DNA of 64,000 nucleotides from Sinorhizobium shofinae (GTDB taxonomy: Bacteria; Pseudomonadota; Alphaproteobacteria; Rhizobiales; Rhizobiaceae), in assembly GCA_001704765.1 (NCBI GenBank), contig MBFK01000177.1, positions 86,033-150,032 of the forward strand. Direction: 5' to 3'. The position numbers were made by a program, and so were the translations under genes. Below the pieces are notes generated by a model. It made no database searches. It was not told where the DNA came from and saw nothing but the letters and a program-made list of their open reading frames with translations. Numbering within the stretch: position 1 is the stretch's first letter; each line of letters begins with the position of its first letter. Of this stretch, positions 25,544 through 34,966 are shown in pieces.

Positions 25544-25572
25544 TTGACAAAACCGTCCAGACGGTATCTTTA
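25544..25572 (+). promoter_or_regulatory. Promoter and palindromic operator of the TetR gene
   Basis: TTGACA (25544-25549) and TATCTT (25565-25570) flank the perfect palindrome ACCGTC-CA-GACGGT (25552-25565), placing a dyad in the spacer. AGGGG lies just before the ATG at 25578, giving a very short leader. Autorepression by the TetR protein is the natural reading. Confidence 0.6.
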
Positions 25573-25577
25573 GGGGC

Positions 25578-26138
25578 ATGACGAACGCCTACCAGAGAAA
25601 GAAGCAGCCAGAGCGGGTTCGCCGGCAATTGTTGGACGTCGCCGCGCGGTTGTCGCTCGAACAGGGGATCGCCGCCGTCACCCTCGAAAAGGTGTCGCAG
25701 GCGGCAGGGGTCAGCAAGGGCGGGCTGCTGCACCATTTTCCAAACAAGCTCGCCTTGCTGGACGGCCTGTTCGACGAGCTGATCGGCCGCTTCGACCGGG
25801 CGATCGAGGCGGCAATGGCCGACGATGAGGTGGAGCAGGGCCGATTTACCCGCGCCTATTTTACCGTCTGCCTTGAACTGGATGCGGAAGCCGAAGGACA
25901 GGGGTGGCGGGTGCTGGCGATCGCGCTGCTGGCGGAGCCGCATCTCAAGGCGCGCTGGCGCGACTGGGTGGAGCGGCGATCGGCCGAGTTCGCGGCGACC
26001 GACGGCTCACCGAATTGCCTGCTTGCCCGGTTTGCAGCCGATGGTGTCTGGCTCGCCGATCTGATGCAGAGCCATGACATCGATGCACCCACGCGGACCG
26101 CCCTGCTTCAGAAGCTCAAGACGCTTTCATTGCAGTGA
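25578..26138 (+). CDS. TetR-family transcriptional regulator of an SMR efflux gene
   Basis: 186 residues. The N-terminal helix-turn-helix reads LLDVAARLSLEQGIAAVTLEKVSQAAGVSKGGLLHHFPNK, and the C-terminal domain is of the kind that binds hydrophobic ligands. It lies 61 bp upstream of the small multidrug resistance gene and shares its orientation, so it probably represses both genes through the palindrome in its promoter. Confidence 0.85.
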   Translation: MTNAYQRKKQPERVRRQLLDVAARLSLEQGIAAVTLEKVSQAAGVSKGGLLHHFPNKLALLDGLFDELIGRFDRAIEAAMADDEVEQGRFTRAYFTVCLELDAEAEGQGWRVLAIALLAEPHLKARWRDWVERRSAEFAATDGSPNCLLARFAADGVWLADLMQSHDIDAPTRTALLQKLKTLSLQ

Positions 26139-26199
26139 AGTCGCCGGCCCAGGCGTGGCGACAGGCTATCCATCTACTCGAACTTTTCGGAGACGTGCC

Positions 26200-26541
26200 G
26201 TGAACCCCGCCATGCTCTACACCGTCCTGGTGATCGCCATCGTCTTCGAAGTGCTCGGCACTTCGGCCATGCAGGCGGCGCAGCATTTCACGCGGCTTGC
26301 GCCGACCGTGCTGATGGTGGTCTGCTATGCCGTCGCCTTCTTCTTCCTGTCCTATACACTACGCTACATTCCCGTCGGGATCGCCTATGCGCTGTGGAGC
26401 GGCCTCGGCATCGTGCTGATTTCAGCCGTTGGTTACATCACTTTCGGCCAGAAGCTCGACCTGGCGGCGATCCTTGGCCTGGCGCTGATCATCGCCGGCG
26501 TGCTGGTTCTCAATCTCTTCTCGAAGTCGACGTTCCATTAG
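26200..26541 (+). CDS. Small multidrug resistance (EmrE-type) efflux protein
   Basis: 113 residues with four membrane helices. It follows EmrE closely: IAIVFEVLGTSAMQAAQHFT with the essential membrane Glu, RYIPVGIAYALWSGLGIVLI, and the end LNLFSKSTFH. It exchanges protons for cationic drugs such as quaternary ammonium compounds. GGAG at 26189-26192 supports a GTG start at 26200; the ATG at 26212 is the alternative. Confidence 0.9.
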   Translation: MNPAMLYTVLVIAIVFEVLGTSAMQAAQHFTRLAPTVLMVVCYAVAFFFLSYTLRYIPVGIAYALWSGLGIVLISAVGYITFGQKLDLAAILGLALIIAGVLVLNLFSKSTFH

Positions 26542-26802
26542 GCTCAGGACCGATTAAATTCGTCCATTCTGTCAATATCCATGGGTTTGGATGGAAGAAA
26601 ACAAGCGCAAGGCAATACCTGAAGGTCTTGTCGAGCATTGTTTTCGATCAGGCGGCCCATGGATCTGAACCCAAAGGGCGAGGCGGATTTCACGCCTTAG
26701 TACGTCGGAAAGATTTGAAAATGTTCGGCATTTCCTGCACCTTCCCTCCTACTCAGACACGAAATCCGCCGCGCAGAATGGACGAATTTAATGGTCCTGA
26801 GC
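26542..26802. repeat. MITE-like element with 28-bp terminal inverted repeats
   Basis: The left end (26542-26571) and right end (26774-26802) are inverted copies differing by one inserted base; both contain ATTAAATTCGTCCATTCTG or its complement. A second inner inverted pair (GGCGGATTTC near 26682 and GAAATCCGCC near 26761) lies inside. The element starts at the SMR stop codon and overlaps the 3' end of the DUF1062 gene. No transposase and no clear target duplication are seen. Confidence 0.55.
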
Positions 26803-27479
26803 GCCTTCGACCCGATTTCGGAAGGCGGGATGCTTTGAGCCATTCGGGGGACGCCGCCGTCGCCAGCTGCCCGAATTATCGCTTTTCGATCCGCGTCCGG
26901 CGGAATGTCCAGCGTTATCACGGTCCGGTGCCTGATCCGTCGCCGCAGTATCTCCCTGCCGTCCGGCTGGATTTGCAGCCTTGCCTCTGCGTGGAGAGCG
27001 TGAAGCTGCGACCGTGAAAGGCCGAGTTCTGCAGCGAGCAGGCGATCCAGCCGCATGCTCGTCGGCGACGGGACAACGAAAGCAATTTCAAGCCTGGCTG
27101 GATCGCGTCGTGGGCTCGACCCCTTCTTGTAGACGTTTACGCTTCCGAACTCATCGACGCGTTGCGCATGGCGTCGCAAGCCATCGACGTCGAACTCCTG
27201 CGTCCTTATCCATTCCGGATCATTTGATTGCAGGGCTCCGAGCAGAGAGGAATTGATACTGCGAACATTCTGTCGCTCGAGGAGCGGTCGGTTCCATGTT
27301 CTGGCGCAGTCAAGGCATTTATAAATGAGCCAAGCATCGAGCTTCCTGCCGTTGGCGTTTAGTCTGATCTTTCCGCTCGACGCGAATGGTTTGAGGCTTC
27401 CGCAGCCGCCGCAGGGGATCCAGGGGCGGGGCGCGCTGCGCGGGATGACGGTCCATTGGACCCGAAGAATGTTGCACAT
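26697..27479 (-). CDS. DUF1062 domain protein, C-terminus possibly altered by a repeat
   Basis: About 260 residues. It begins MCNILRVQWTVIPRSAPRPW, then a zinc-ribbon-like PCGGCGSLKPF with a later CLDCARTWNRP, as in DUF1062 proteins. The middle has LRLDRLLAAEL-like and SRSQLHALHAEARLQI motifs resembling an S4-type RNA-binding helix. The last roughly 35 residues (from ALRTIKFVHSARRI) are encoded inside the inverted repeat, so the native C-terminus may have been replaced. Function unknown. Confidence 0.65.
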   Translation of the reverse strand: MCNILRVQWTVIPRSAPRPWIPCGGCGSLKPFASSGKIRLNANGRKLDAWLIYKCLDCARTWNRPLLERQNVRSINSSLLGALQSNDPEWIRTQEFDVDGLRRHAQRVDEFGSVNVYKKGSSPRRDPARLEIAFVVPSPTSMRLDRLLAAELGLSRSQLHALHAEARLQIQPDGREILRRRIRHRTVITLDIPPDADRKAIIRAAGDGGVPRMAQSIPPSEIGSKALRTIKFVHSARRISCLSRREGAGNAEHFQIFPTY

Positions 27480-27796
27480 GCTGTCTTGGTCTTCCGTGAG
27501 GAAGTTCACCAAGATGGCGGCAGGAGAAAGCCTCTGCGAGCACGGTTTGGCGATGTTCTCGGGTGATGGAAGAGCTGGGACAGCAAAGCTGCGTTGGCAC
27601 ATTCGGACAATGCCAGACCGGTCTCAGGCCACCACCCGATGAACGAATTCATACGGGAGTAGCTTCGCGGCTACCCTGCCGTATGCGGGTGAAAATGGGC
27701 GAGACCGGTATTTACGACGGCAAAGCGTAACCTCTACGTGTCTATGCTCTTCGCATGCAGCCATAGCAGGCAGCGCCGGCGATTGGAAGTGGCGCC
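27480..27796. other. 317-bp gap between DUF1062 and the lipoprotein hydrolase
   Basis: No gene, RNA or strong hairpin recognised; it should contain the promoter of the leftward DUF1062 gene and the 3' end of the hydrolase transcript. Confidence 0.5.
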
Positions 27797-29056
27797 TTAT
27801 GGCGTGACGGCCGAACCGACGGTGTTCTCCACCGATTGGCCGAACCGGCGGAGCTGAGCGTCGTAATTTTGCCGGGTGCGCGGATCGAAGATCATGATCG
27901 GCGTCGAGACGGCGACGCTCGCGGCACTGCCGACGGTCTGCGCCGTGCCGAGCGCAACGGCTCCCACCCGTTCGCCTAGGCCGACATCCGAATCCGTCAC
28001 GGTCTGTCCGGCAATCAGCCGGTTGCCGAGGAGCCGCACCACTTCGGGGCTTTCGGCGAACTTGCCATGGTTGAGCCTGTCGCCGCCCTTGAGCGCCGTC
28101 AGGTCGAGCACCGTGATGCCGGCCCTCTCGAGCTGGCTCCGGTAGGGCTCCACCGAGGGGTCGATCTGACCGAGGCGGTCGATGTTGCCGGAGATCCGCC
28201 GCGAGACCGTCAGCGCCCGGTCGTCGCGGGAGACGAAGAGCGTGAACTTCGGCCGCGATTTGCCCATGGCCTGCATTTGCTTGGTGAAGACATCGACGTC
28301 GAGATCGGGCGAGGCAAGAATGACGTCGGTGATCTTGGGGGCGACACGGCCGTCGCGGATCGCCATCTGCCGGAGTGCTTCGACGGTAAGCCACGAGCCC
28401 ATGGAGTGGGCCATCAGCGTGATCTCGCCGACCGAAGGGTTCTTGGAGGCCCGCTGCAACAGCTCTTCGAGGGCGTCGCGCGAATAGTTGGTGCTTTCCT
28501 TGTCGTAGTTGTAGTCGAAGATGCTGGCGCGCGACGGCCAGGTGAAGATGACCGGTGCGACATCGGCGCCGGAATCATGGACGATCTGGGCGTAGCGGTA
28601 GACGGCGTCCTCGAAGCGGTTGTTGAAGCCGTGAACGAATATCAGCACGCGCCGGCTCTTCGGCAGATGCCCGTTGAGCCAAGCCTGCGTCTCCGGCCCG
28701 ACCTTGAGCGGTTTGACGCTGACGGTGGAGAAATCGCGGTTCGGATTGGCCGGCAATTTCTTGGGCCATTGGACCTGGCCGACCTTGCGGTTCTTCTCGG
28801 GAGGAATCGAGACGACGATTTCGGTCAGCGAAAGTTCCGGCGCGCGTTCGCCGGTGAAGAGGACGCCCGGATCATCGGACGGGGCACGGGTGGTCGCCAC
28901 CAGCAGGTCCACCTCCGAGGCGCCCGCGGCGGAGCCGGAGGGAACAAGGACGCCGACCGGGCGCCCGCCGCAGCCGGCCAGGCAGAGCAACAGCCCCAGG
29001 CAGAGCAAGGCGCGACCTATCCGCGCGGTCAGGCTTGCACCAGCGATCGACGGCAC
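27797..29056 (-). CDS. DUF900 alpha/beta-hydrolase lipoprotein
   Basis: About 419 residues from a GTG start with AGAGGGGG upstream. The N-terminus has a lipobox (LLLCLAGCGG), so the protein is probably anchored to a membrane by a lipid. The hydrolase domain contains ILIFVHGFNNRFEDAVYR-type sequence (VLIFVHGFNN) and the nucleophile elbow LMAHSMGSWLTVEAL, with Asp in SPDLDVDVF, fitting DUF900 proteins. A GTG 36 bp upstream is in frame. Substrate unknown. Confidence 0.78.
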   Translation of the reverse strand: MPSIAGASLTARIGRALLCLGLLLCLAGCGGRPVGVLVPSGSAAGASEVDLLVATTRAPSDDPGVLFTGERAPELSLTEIVVSIPPEKNRKVGQVQWPKKLPANPNRDFSTVSVKPLKVGPETQAWLNGHLPKSRRVLIFVHGFNNRFEDAVYRYAQIVHDSGADVAPVIFTWPSRASIFDYNYDKESTNYSRDALEELLQRASKNPSVGEITLMAHSMGSWLTVEALRQMAIRDGRVAPKITDVILASPDLDVDVFTKQMQAMGKSRPKFTLFVSRDDRALTVSRRISGNIDRLGQIDPSVEPYRSQLERAGITVLDLTALKGGDRLNHGKFAESPEVVRLLGNRLIAGQTVTDSDVGLGERVGAVALGTAQTVGSAASVAVSTPIMIFDPRTRQNYDAQLRRFGQSVENTVGSAVTP

Positions 29057-29378
29057 CCCGAGCCCCCTCTTGAGCGCAACTTGCACCGGCCGTGACGACC
29101 GGCGACTATCGCACAGCGTTCGCTCTTCACGGAAGCAATGGCAGATTTTTGTCTGTCGGGACACCCTTCCTGATGATTTTTCTGACTGCGCCGCACTGCC
29201 GCGCGCCATTCGATTAGGGCTTTCATGCAACATTTCGCTACAGAGCTTGCCCAGGAAATCCCCCCGATATTCATTGAAATGGCGGATGTCTTTCAATAGC
29301 ATCGCCCACGTCCTTGACCGGATGCGGCATGGTGGATGATCCATCCGATCCCCCTGAAATAACGAAGGAATCTTGGGA
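29057..29378. other. 322-bp divergent intergenic region
   Basis: Holds the promoters of the leftward hydrolase and the rightward dipeptidase gene. No RNA gene or recognised operator; a short palindromic GGATGATCCATCC lies near 29333-29345. Confidence 0.45.
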
Positions 29379-30434
29379 ATGCAGGCGGTTTTCGACGGCC
29401 ATAACGACGTGCTTTTGCGCCTTTGGCAGCATGCGCGCGGTGGAAGCGACCCGGTAGCCGAATTCGTCGAAGGGACCGACAAAGGTCATATCGACGTGCC
29501 GCGCGCCAAGGCGGGCGGTCTCGCCGGCGGCCTGTGCGCCATCTACATTCCATCGGGTGATCTGGTGCTGAGAACGCCGGATAAGAATGGCCACTACGTC
29601 ACGCCGCTGTCGGAGCCGCTCGACCGCCTGCCGTCACTTGCGACGGCGATCGAGCTTGCCGACATCGCCATGAGGCTTGACCGGGCAGGGGCTTGGCGGC
29701 TCTGCCGCTCGACCGGCGAAATCCGCGACGCGATGGCGGAGGGTATCTTTGCGGCCGTCCTGCACATGGAAGGCTGCGAGGCGATCGGGCCGGACCTCGC
29801 AGCGCTAGAGACCTTCCATGCGGCCGGCTTGCGGTCGCTCGGCCCGGTCTGGAGCCGCCACAATGTTTTCGGCCATGGCGTGCCCTTCGCCTATCCGTCG
29901 TCGCCGGACACGGGCCCAGGGCTTACCGAGGCCGGGTTCGAGCTTGTGCGGGCCTGCAATCAGCTCGGCATCCTGATCGATCTTGCCCACATCACCGAAA
30001 AGGGATTCTGGGATGTGGCGGAGACCACCGATCAGCCGCTCGTCGCCAGCCATTCCAATGCCCATGCGTTGACGCCGGTCGCTCGCAACCTCACCGACAG
30101 GCAACTCGATGCCATCCGCGAGAGCCGCGGCCTGGTCGGGCTTAACTTTGCGACGACCATGCTGCGCGCCGACGGGCAGGAAAATGCAGCCACGCCGCTC
30201 TCCGACATGGTGCGCCACATCGATTACATGGTCGAACGTGTCGGTATCGACTGCGTCGCGCTCGGCTCGGACTTCGACGGGGCGACGATACCTGAGGAAA
30301 TCGCTGATGCCGCAGGCAATCAGAAGCTCGTTGCCGCGCTGAGGAGCGCCGGATATGGTGACCGCGAGCTGACAAAAATATGCCGCGAGAACTGGCTGAG
30401 AGTTCTGGGGAAGGCTTGGCACGAGGCTGCCTGA
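29379..30434 (+). CDS. Membrane-dipeptidase-type (renal dipeptidase family) zinc peptidase
   Basis: 351 residues of peptidase family M19. FDGHNDVLLRLW carries the first metal-binding His-x-Asp, AAVLHMEGCEAIG the bridging Glu, LIDLAHITEKGFWDV and PLVASHSNAHAL further metal His residues, and ALGSDFDGA the late Asp motif. It cleaves dipeptides. AAGGAA precedes the ATG. It lies just upstream of a peptide-type ABC transporter, which suggests uptake and hydrolysis of the same peptides. Confidence 0.88.
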   Translation: MQAVFDGHNDVLLRLWQHARGGSDPVAEFVEGTDKGHIDVPRAKAGGLAGGLCAIYIPSGDLVLRTPDKNGHYVTPLSEPLDRLPSLATAIELADIAMRLDRAGAWRLCRSTGEIRDAMAEGIFAAVLHMEGCEAIGPDLAALETFHAAGLRSLGPVWSRHNVFGHGVPFAYPSSPDTGPGLTEAGFELVRACNQLGILIDLAHITEKGFWDVAETTDQPLVASHSNAHALTPVARNLTDRQLDAIRESRGLVGLNFATTMLRADGQENAATPLSDMVRHIDYMVERVGIDCVALGSDFDGATIPEEIADAAGNQKLVAALRSAGYGDRELTKICRENWLRVLGKAWHEAA

Positions 30435-30481
30435 CCCCATGAAGAAGAGCCCGCAAAGGGCTAAAAAGAGGGAAGCGCAAA

Positions 30482-32122
30482 ATGATGCATAAGCTCAATG
30501 GACGTTTTCGACTTCTGACTGCTTCCGCGGCGCTTGCGCTCGCAATGGGTGCCGCGCATCCGGTTTTTGCTGAAACGCCGAAGGACACGCTGGTCGAGGG
30601 CTTCGCGTTCGACGACATCATCACCATGGATCCGGGCGAAGCCTTTGAGCTTTCGACCGCGGAAATGACCAGCAACACCTACAGCCTGCTCGTCCGTCTC
30701 GACCTTAATGACACGTCCAAGGTGGTCGGCGATCTCGCCGACAGCTGGACGGTTTCCGATGACGGCCTGACCTATACGTTCAAGCTGAAGTCCGGCATGA
30801 AATTCGCATCCGGCAATCCGATCACCGCCGAGGACGTTGCCTATTCCTTCGAACGCGCCGTCAAGCTCGACAAGAGCCCGGCCTTCATCCTCACGCAGTT
30901 CGGCCTCACCGGCGACAACGTCACCGAGAAGGCCAAGGCTGCCGACGCGCAAACCTTCGTCTTCACCGTCGACCAGCCCTATGCGCCGAGCTTCGTCTTG
31001 AACTGCCTGACCGCGACCGTCGCTTCGGTCGTCGACAAGAAGCTGGTGCTCGAGCACGTCAAGCCGATTACGCCGACGGATGAGTATAAATACGACAACG
31101 ATTTCGGCAATGAATGGTTGAAGACTGGCTATGCCGGCTCGGGGCCGTTCAAGCTGCGCGAATGGCGGGCCAATGAAGTCGTCGTCCTGGAGCGCAACGA
31201 GAACTACTACGGCGAACCCGCGAAGCTCGCCCGTGTCATCTACCGCCACATGAAGGAAAGCTCCGGCCAGCGTCTGGCGCTCGAGGCCGGCGATGTCGAT
31301 GTTGCCCGCAATCTCGAGCCGGGCGACTACGAGGCTGTTTCCAAGAATGCCGACCTCGCAACGACCAACGCCCCGAAAGGCACAGTCTACTATATCAGCC
31401 TCAACCAGAAGAACGAGAAGCTGGCGAAGCCAGAGGTGCAGCAGGCCTTCAAGTATCTCGTCGACTATGACGCGATTGGCGCCACGCTGATCAAGGGGAT
31501 CGGCGAGATCCACCAGAGCTTCCTGCCGAAGGGCGTTCTCGGCGCGCTCAACGAGAACCCATACACCTTCGATGTCGCCAAGGCCAAGGAGCTGCTGGCC
31601 AAGGCCGGCTATCCGGACGGCTTCGAAGTCACCATGGATGTGCGTAACACCCAGCCAATCACGGGTGTGGCCGAATCCTTCCAGCAGACGCTGGCGCAGG
31701 CGGGCGTGAAGCTTGAGATCATTCCAGGTGACGGCAAGCAGACGCTGACGAAGTATCGCGCCCGCAACCACGACATGTATATAGGCCAGTGGGGCATGGA
31801 TTATTTCGACCCGCATTCGAACGCCGATACCTTCACCAACAACCCGGATAATTCCGACGAGGGTAAGAACAAGACGCTCGCCTGGCGCAACGCCTGGGAC
31901 GTTCCGGAACTCAGCAAGAAGACCAAGGAAGCGCTGCTCGAGCGCGACAGCGCCAAGCGTGCGGATATCTACAAGGGACTCCAGAAGACCGTTCTCGAGG
32001 ATAGCCCCTTCGTCGTCATCTTCCAGCAGACGGAGGTCGCCGGGCTTCGCGGCAGTCTGAAAGGCTTCAAGCTCGGTCCGAGCTTCGACACCAACTACGT
32101 TTGGAACGTCTCCAAAGAATAG
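30482..32122 (+). CDS. Peptide/oligopeptide ABC transporter, periplasmic binding protein
   Basis: 546 residues, family 5 solute-binding protein. The signal peptide ends AAHPVFAETPKDTLVEG; characteristic segments are SKVVGDLADSWTVSDDGLTYTFKLKSGMKFASGNPITAED and YAGSGPFKLREWRANEVVVLERN. It binds peptides or peptide-like compounds. GAGGGAAG precedes the ATG. A small AGCCC/GGGCT hairpin at 30448-30462 separates it from the dipeptidase gene. Confidence 0.88.
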   Translation: MMHKLNGRFRLLTASAALALAMGAAHPVFAETPKDTLVEGFAFDDIITMDPGEAFELSTAEMTSNTYSLLVRLDLNDTSKVVGDLADSWTVSDDGLTYTFKLKSGMKFASGNPITAEDVAYSFERAVKLDKSPAFILTQFGLTGDNVTEKAKAADAQTFVFTVDQPYAPSFVLNCLTATVASVVDKKLVLEHVKPITPTDEYKYDNDFGNEWLKTGYAGSGPFKLREWRANEVVVLERNENYYGEPAKLARVIYRHMKESSGQRLALEAGDVDVARNLEPGDYEAVSKNADLATTNAPKGTVYYISLNQKNEKLAKPEVQQAFKYLVDYDAIGATLIKGIGEIHQSFLPKGVLGALNENPYTFDVAKAKELLAKAGYPDGFEVTMDVRNTQPITGVAESFQQTLAQAGVKLEIIPGDGKQTLTKYRARNHDMYIGQWGMDYFDPHSNADTFTNNPDNSDEGKNKTLAWRNAWDVPELSKKTKEALLERDSAKRADIYKGLQKTVLEDSPFVVIFQQTEVAGLRGSLKGFKLGPSFDTNYVWNVSKE

Positions 32123-32145
32123 TCGAAAGGACCGTTCCCTTGAGC

Positions 32146-33207
32146 ATGAGTGGAACAGAGCGAATGAACGGGCGCCGCCGCGCCCGTTCCCGGAAGGCGA
32201 TTGCCACGGCGCTGCAGTTTCTTGTCGTCGTGGCGACCACCTATCTCGGCCTTCTTGCCGTCACCTTCTTCATCGGACGCGTGATTCCGATCGATCCAGT
32301 ACTCGCTGTCTTGGGAGATCGGGCGCCCGCCCATGTCGTCGAACGGACGCGCGAGGCAATGGGGCTCAACCTCCCTCTCTATCAGCAATTCTTCATCTAC
32401 TGCCGCCAGGCGCTCTCCGGCGACTTCGGCGTTTCCGTGCTGACGACCAACCCCGTGATGACCGACATCCGCCGCGTCTTTCCCGCGACCATGGAACTCG
32501 CGACGCTGGGAACGCTGATCGGTGCACTGATCGGCGTGCCGCTCGGCGTCCTTGCGGCGGTCAAGCGCGGCAGCATTGCCGACCAGATCGTGCGCGTCAT
32601 CGGCCTCGTCGGCTATTCGGTGCCGATCTTCTGGCTGGCCCTCTTGGCACTCCTCGTGTTCTACGCGCGCCTGCGATGGGTTGCCTATCCCGGCCGCATC
32701 GACATCGTTTACGAATATACGTTCTCGCCGATCACCGGCTTCTACCTCGTCGACGCGCTCTGGCAGGGGCAGTGGGATGTGTTCCGCGACATCTTCCGTC
32801 ACATCATCCTGCCGGCCTCGCTGCTCGGCTATTTCTCGCTCGCCTATATCAGCCGGATGACCCGCAGCTTCATGCTGAACGAACTGCAGCAGGAATATAT
32901 CGTCGCAGCACGGGCCAAGGGGCTTTCCGAGGCGCGGATCATCTGGGGCCATGCGCTACGCAACGCGGCCGTGCCGCTGGTCACGGTAATTGCGCTTTCC
33001 TATGCCGGGCTGCTCGAAGGCTCGGTGCTGACCGAGACCGTCTTCGCGTGGCCGGGGCTCGGCCTCTACATCACCAATTCGCTGCAGAATGCCGACATGA
33101 ACGCCGTCCTCGGCGGCACGATCATCATCGGATCGGTCTTCATCGGCATCAATCTCCTGTCCGATCTGCTTTACCGGACGCTTGACCCGAGGACGCGCGC
33201 GCGATGA
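32146..33207 (+). CDS. Peptide ABC transporter permease (DppB type)
   Basis: About 353 residues. The N-terminal membrane segment is followed by the DppB-like MGLNLPLYQQFFIYCRQALSGDFGVS motif and a EAA-type loop, EYIVAARAKGLSEARIIWGHALRNA. It is half of the inner-membrane channel. AAAGGA at 32125-32130 could also serve a TTG at 32140. The end overlaps the next permease gene by 4 bp. Confidence 0.9.
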   Translation: MSGTERMNGRRRARSRKAIATALQFLVVVATTYLGLLAVTFFIGRVIPIDPVLAVLGDRAPAHVVERTREAMGLNLPLYQQFFIYCRQALSGDFGVSVLTTNPVMTDIRRVFPATMELATLGTLIGALIGVPLGVLAAVKRGSIADQIVRVIGLVGYSVPIFWLALLALLVFYARLRWVAYPGRIDIVYEYTFSPITGFYLVDALWQGQWDVFRDIFRHIILPASLLGYFSLAYISRMTRSFMLNELQQEYIVAARAKGLSEARIIWGHALRNAAVPLVTVIALSYAGLLEGSVLTETVFAWPGLGLYITNSLQNADMNAVLGGTIIIGSVFIGINLLSDLLYRTLDPRTRAR

Positions 33208-34136
33208 GCCTTGCCACGGAAACTCGCCCGTTGACGCGCCGCGAATGGCTGCTCTCCGACCGGCCGCAATCGCGGCTGCAGGCGCGCCTCGGCCGCGCCT
33301 ATATGACCTGGCGCCGGTTTTCGGCGAACCGCCTCGCGGTGGTCGGCCTTCTCATTCTCCTGGGCCTGTGCTTCGTCGCAGCATTCGCCGATCTCCTCGC
33401 GCCGCATTCGCCAGTTATCGGCAATCTCGCCGGCGCGCGGCTCCTGTCGCCCGGCAGCGAGGGATACCTGCTCGGCACCGACGACCAGGGCAGGGACATC
33501 CTGTCGCGGCTGATCCACGGTTCGCGGCTGACGCTCGCAGTCGTCGTTCTCGTCGCCGTCATCGCGGCGCCGGTCGGTCTGATTGTCGGCGCCGTCGCCG
33601 GCTATGCCGGCGGCTGGATTGATGCGATCCTGATGCGCATCACCGATATCTTCCTCGCCTTTCCGAAACTCGTCCTGGCGCTCGCCTTCGTCGCGGCGCT
33701 CGGGCCTGGCATCGAAAACGCCGTCATTGCCATAGCGATCACCTCCTGGCCGCCCTATGCGCGCATCGCCCGCGCCGAGACGCTGACGTTGCGCAATTCC
33801 GACTATATCGCTGCCGTTCGCCTGATGGGGGCGTCGCCGGCGCGCATCGTCTTCCGCCACGTGATCCCGATGTGCATGTCGTCGCTGATCGTGCGTGTCA
33901 CGCTCGACATGGCCGGCATCATCCTGACGGCGGCAGGCCTTGGTTTTCTCGGCCTTGGTGCGCAGCCGCCGCTTCCCGAATGGGGTGCGATGATCGCATC
34001 CGGCCGCCGCTTCATCCTCGATCAATGGTGGGTCGCGACCATGCCCGGCATCGCCATCCTGATCGTCAGCCTCGGCTTCAACCTGCTTGGCGACGGCTTG
34101 CGCGACGCGCTCGATCCGCGGGAGAGCGGCCAATGA
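33204..34136 (+). CDS. Peptide ABC transporter permease (DppC type)
   Basis: 310 residues with five to six membrane segments, the DppC hallmark LLGTDDQGRDILSRLIHGSR, and EAA loop DYIAAVRLMGASPARIVFRHVIP. Partner of the preceding permease. Overlaps its neighbours by ATGA on both sides, so all four downstream genes are translationally coupled. Confidence 0.92.
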   Translation: MSLATETRPLTRREWLLSDRPQSRLQARLGRAYMTWRRFSANRLAVVGLLILLGLCFVAAFADLLAPHSPVIGNLAGARLLSPGSEGYLLGTDDQGRDILSRLIHGSRLTLAVVVLVAVIAAPVGLIVGAVAGYAGGWIDAILMRITDIFLAFPKLVLALAFVAALGPGIENAVIAIAITSWPPYARIARAETLTLRNSDYIAAVRLMGASPARIVFRHVIPMCMSSLIVRVTLDMAGIILTAAGLGFLGLGAQPPLPEWGAMIASGRRFILDQWWVATMPGIAILIVSLGFNLLGDGLRDALDPRESGQ

Positions 34137-34966
34137 GCGCTCTGTTGACCGTCGAAGACCTCCGCGTCAGCTTCCCGACCCGCACCGGTGTCGTCGAGGC
34201 GGTGCGCGGCGTCTCCTTCACGCTCGGACGCGAACGCCTCGGCATCGTCGGCGAGAGCGGCTCCGGAAAGTCGCAGACGGGCAGGGCGATTATGGGCCTG
34301 ACGCCGCTCCACGCCCAAGTGACGGCGAAGACGCTCGCCTTCGACGGCATCGACCTGCTCTCGGCTCCGCCGAAGCTTCGGCGCGATCTTCGTGGCAAGC
34401 GCATCGCCATGATCCTGCAGGATCCGAAATACTCGCTGAACCCGGTGATGAGCATCGGCCGGCAGATCGTCGAGACCCTGCGGCGTCATGAGAAGATCAG
34501 TCGTGCGGAGGCGCGCAGGCGGGCGCTCGACATGCTGGCGGCGGTGCAGATTCGCGATCCCGCCCGCGTCTTCGATCTCTATCCGCACGAGGTCTCGGGC
34601 GGCATGGGCCAGCGGGCGATGATCGCCATGATGCTGGTCGCCGGGCCGGAGCTCCTGATCGCCGACGAGCCGACCTCGGCCCTCGACGTGACCGTACAAC
34701 TCGAGGTGCTGTCGATTCTCGACAAGCTGGTCGCCGAGCGCGGCATGGGGCTGATCTTCGTCTCGCACGATCTCAGGCTCGTCTCGTCTTTCTGCGATCG
34801 TGTGCTCGTGATGTATGCCGGTAGGATCGTCGAGGAGATCGCCGCGTCGGACCTCGCCAACGCCAGGCATCCCTATACCCAGGGGCTGCTGAACTGCATG
34901 CCGGTCATCGGTGCTGATCGCCATCCCTTGCCCGTTCTCGACCGCAAGCCGGAGTGGGCGCTATGA
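34133..34966 (+). CDS. Peptide ABC transporter ATP-binding protein (DppD type)
   Basis: 277 residues: Walker A GESGSGKSQTGRAIMGL, signature VSGGMGQRAMIAMML, Walker B LLIADEPTSALDVT, H-loop SHDLRLV, and the C-terminal HPYTQGLLNCMP oligopeptide-transporter tail. The Thr normally found after GKS is Gln here (GKSQT), a tolerated variant in DppD proteins. Confidence 0.92.
   Translation: MSALLTVEDLRVSFPTRTGVVEAVRGVSFTLGRERLGIVGESGSGKSQTGRAIMGLTPLHAQVTAKTLAFDGIDLLSAPPKLRRDLRGKRIAMILQDPKYSLNPVMSIGRQIVETLRRHEKISRAEARRRALDMLAAVQIRDPARVFDLYPHEVSGGMGQRAMIAMMLVAGPELLIADEPTSALDVTVQLEVLSILDKLVAERGMGLIFVSHDLRLVSSFCDRVLVMYAGRIVEEIAASDLANARHPYTQGLLNCMPVIGADRHPLPVLDRKPEWAL

Noticed and set aside
28067..29095. 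342-codon forward open frame across the DUF900 lipoprotein gene
   Set aside because: The reverse frame has lipobox, hydrolase elbow and a good start; the forward frame has low-complexity charged sequence only.
34133..34966. Defective Walker A in the DppD-type ATPase because of GKSQT
   Set aside because: The Lys and Ser that bind phosphate and Mg are present, and Gln after them is seen in working members of this subfamily.
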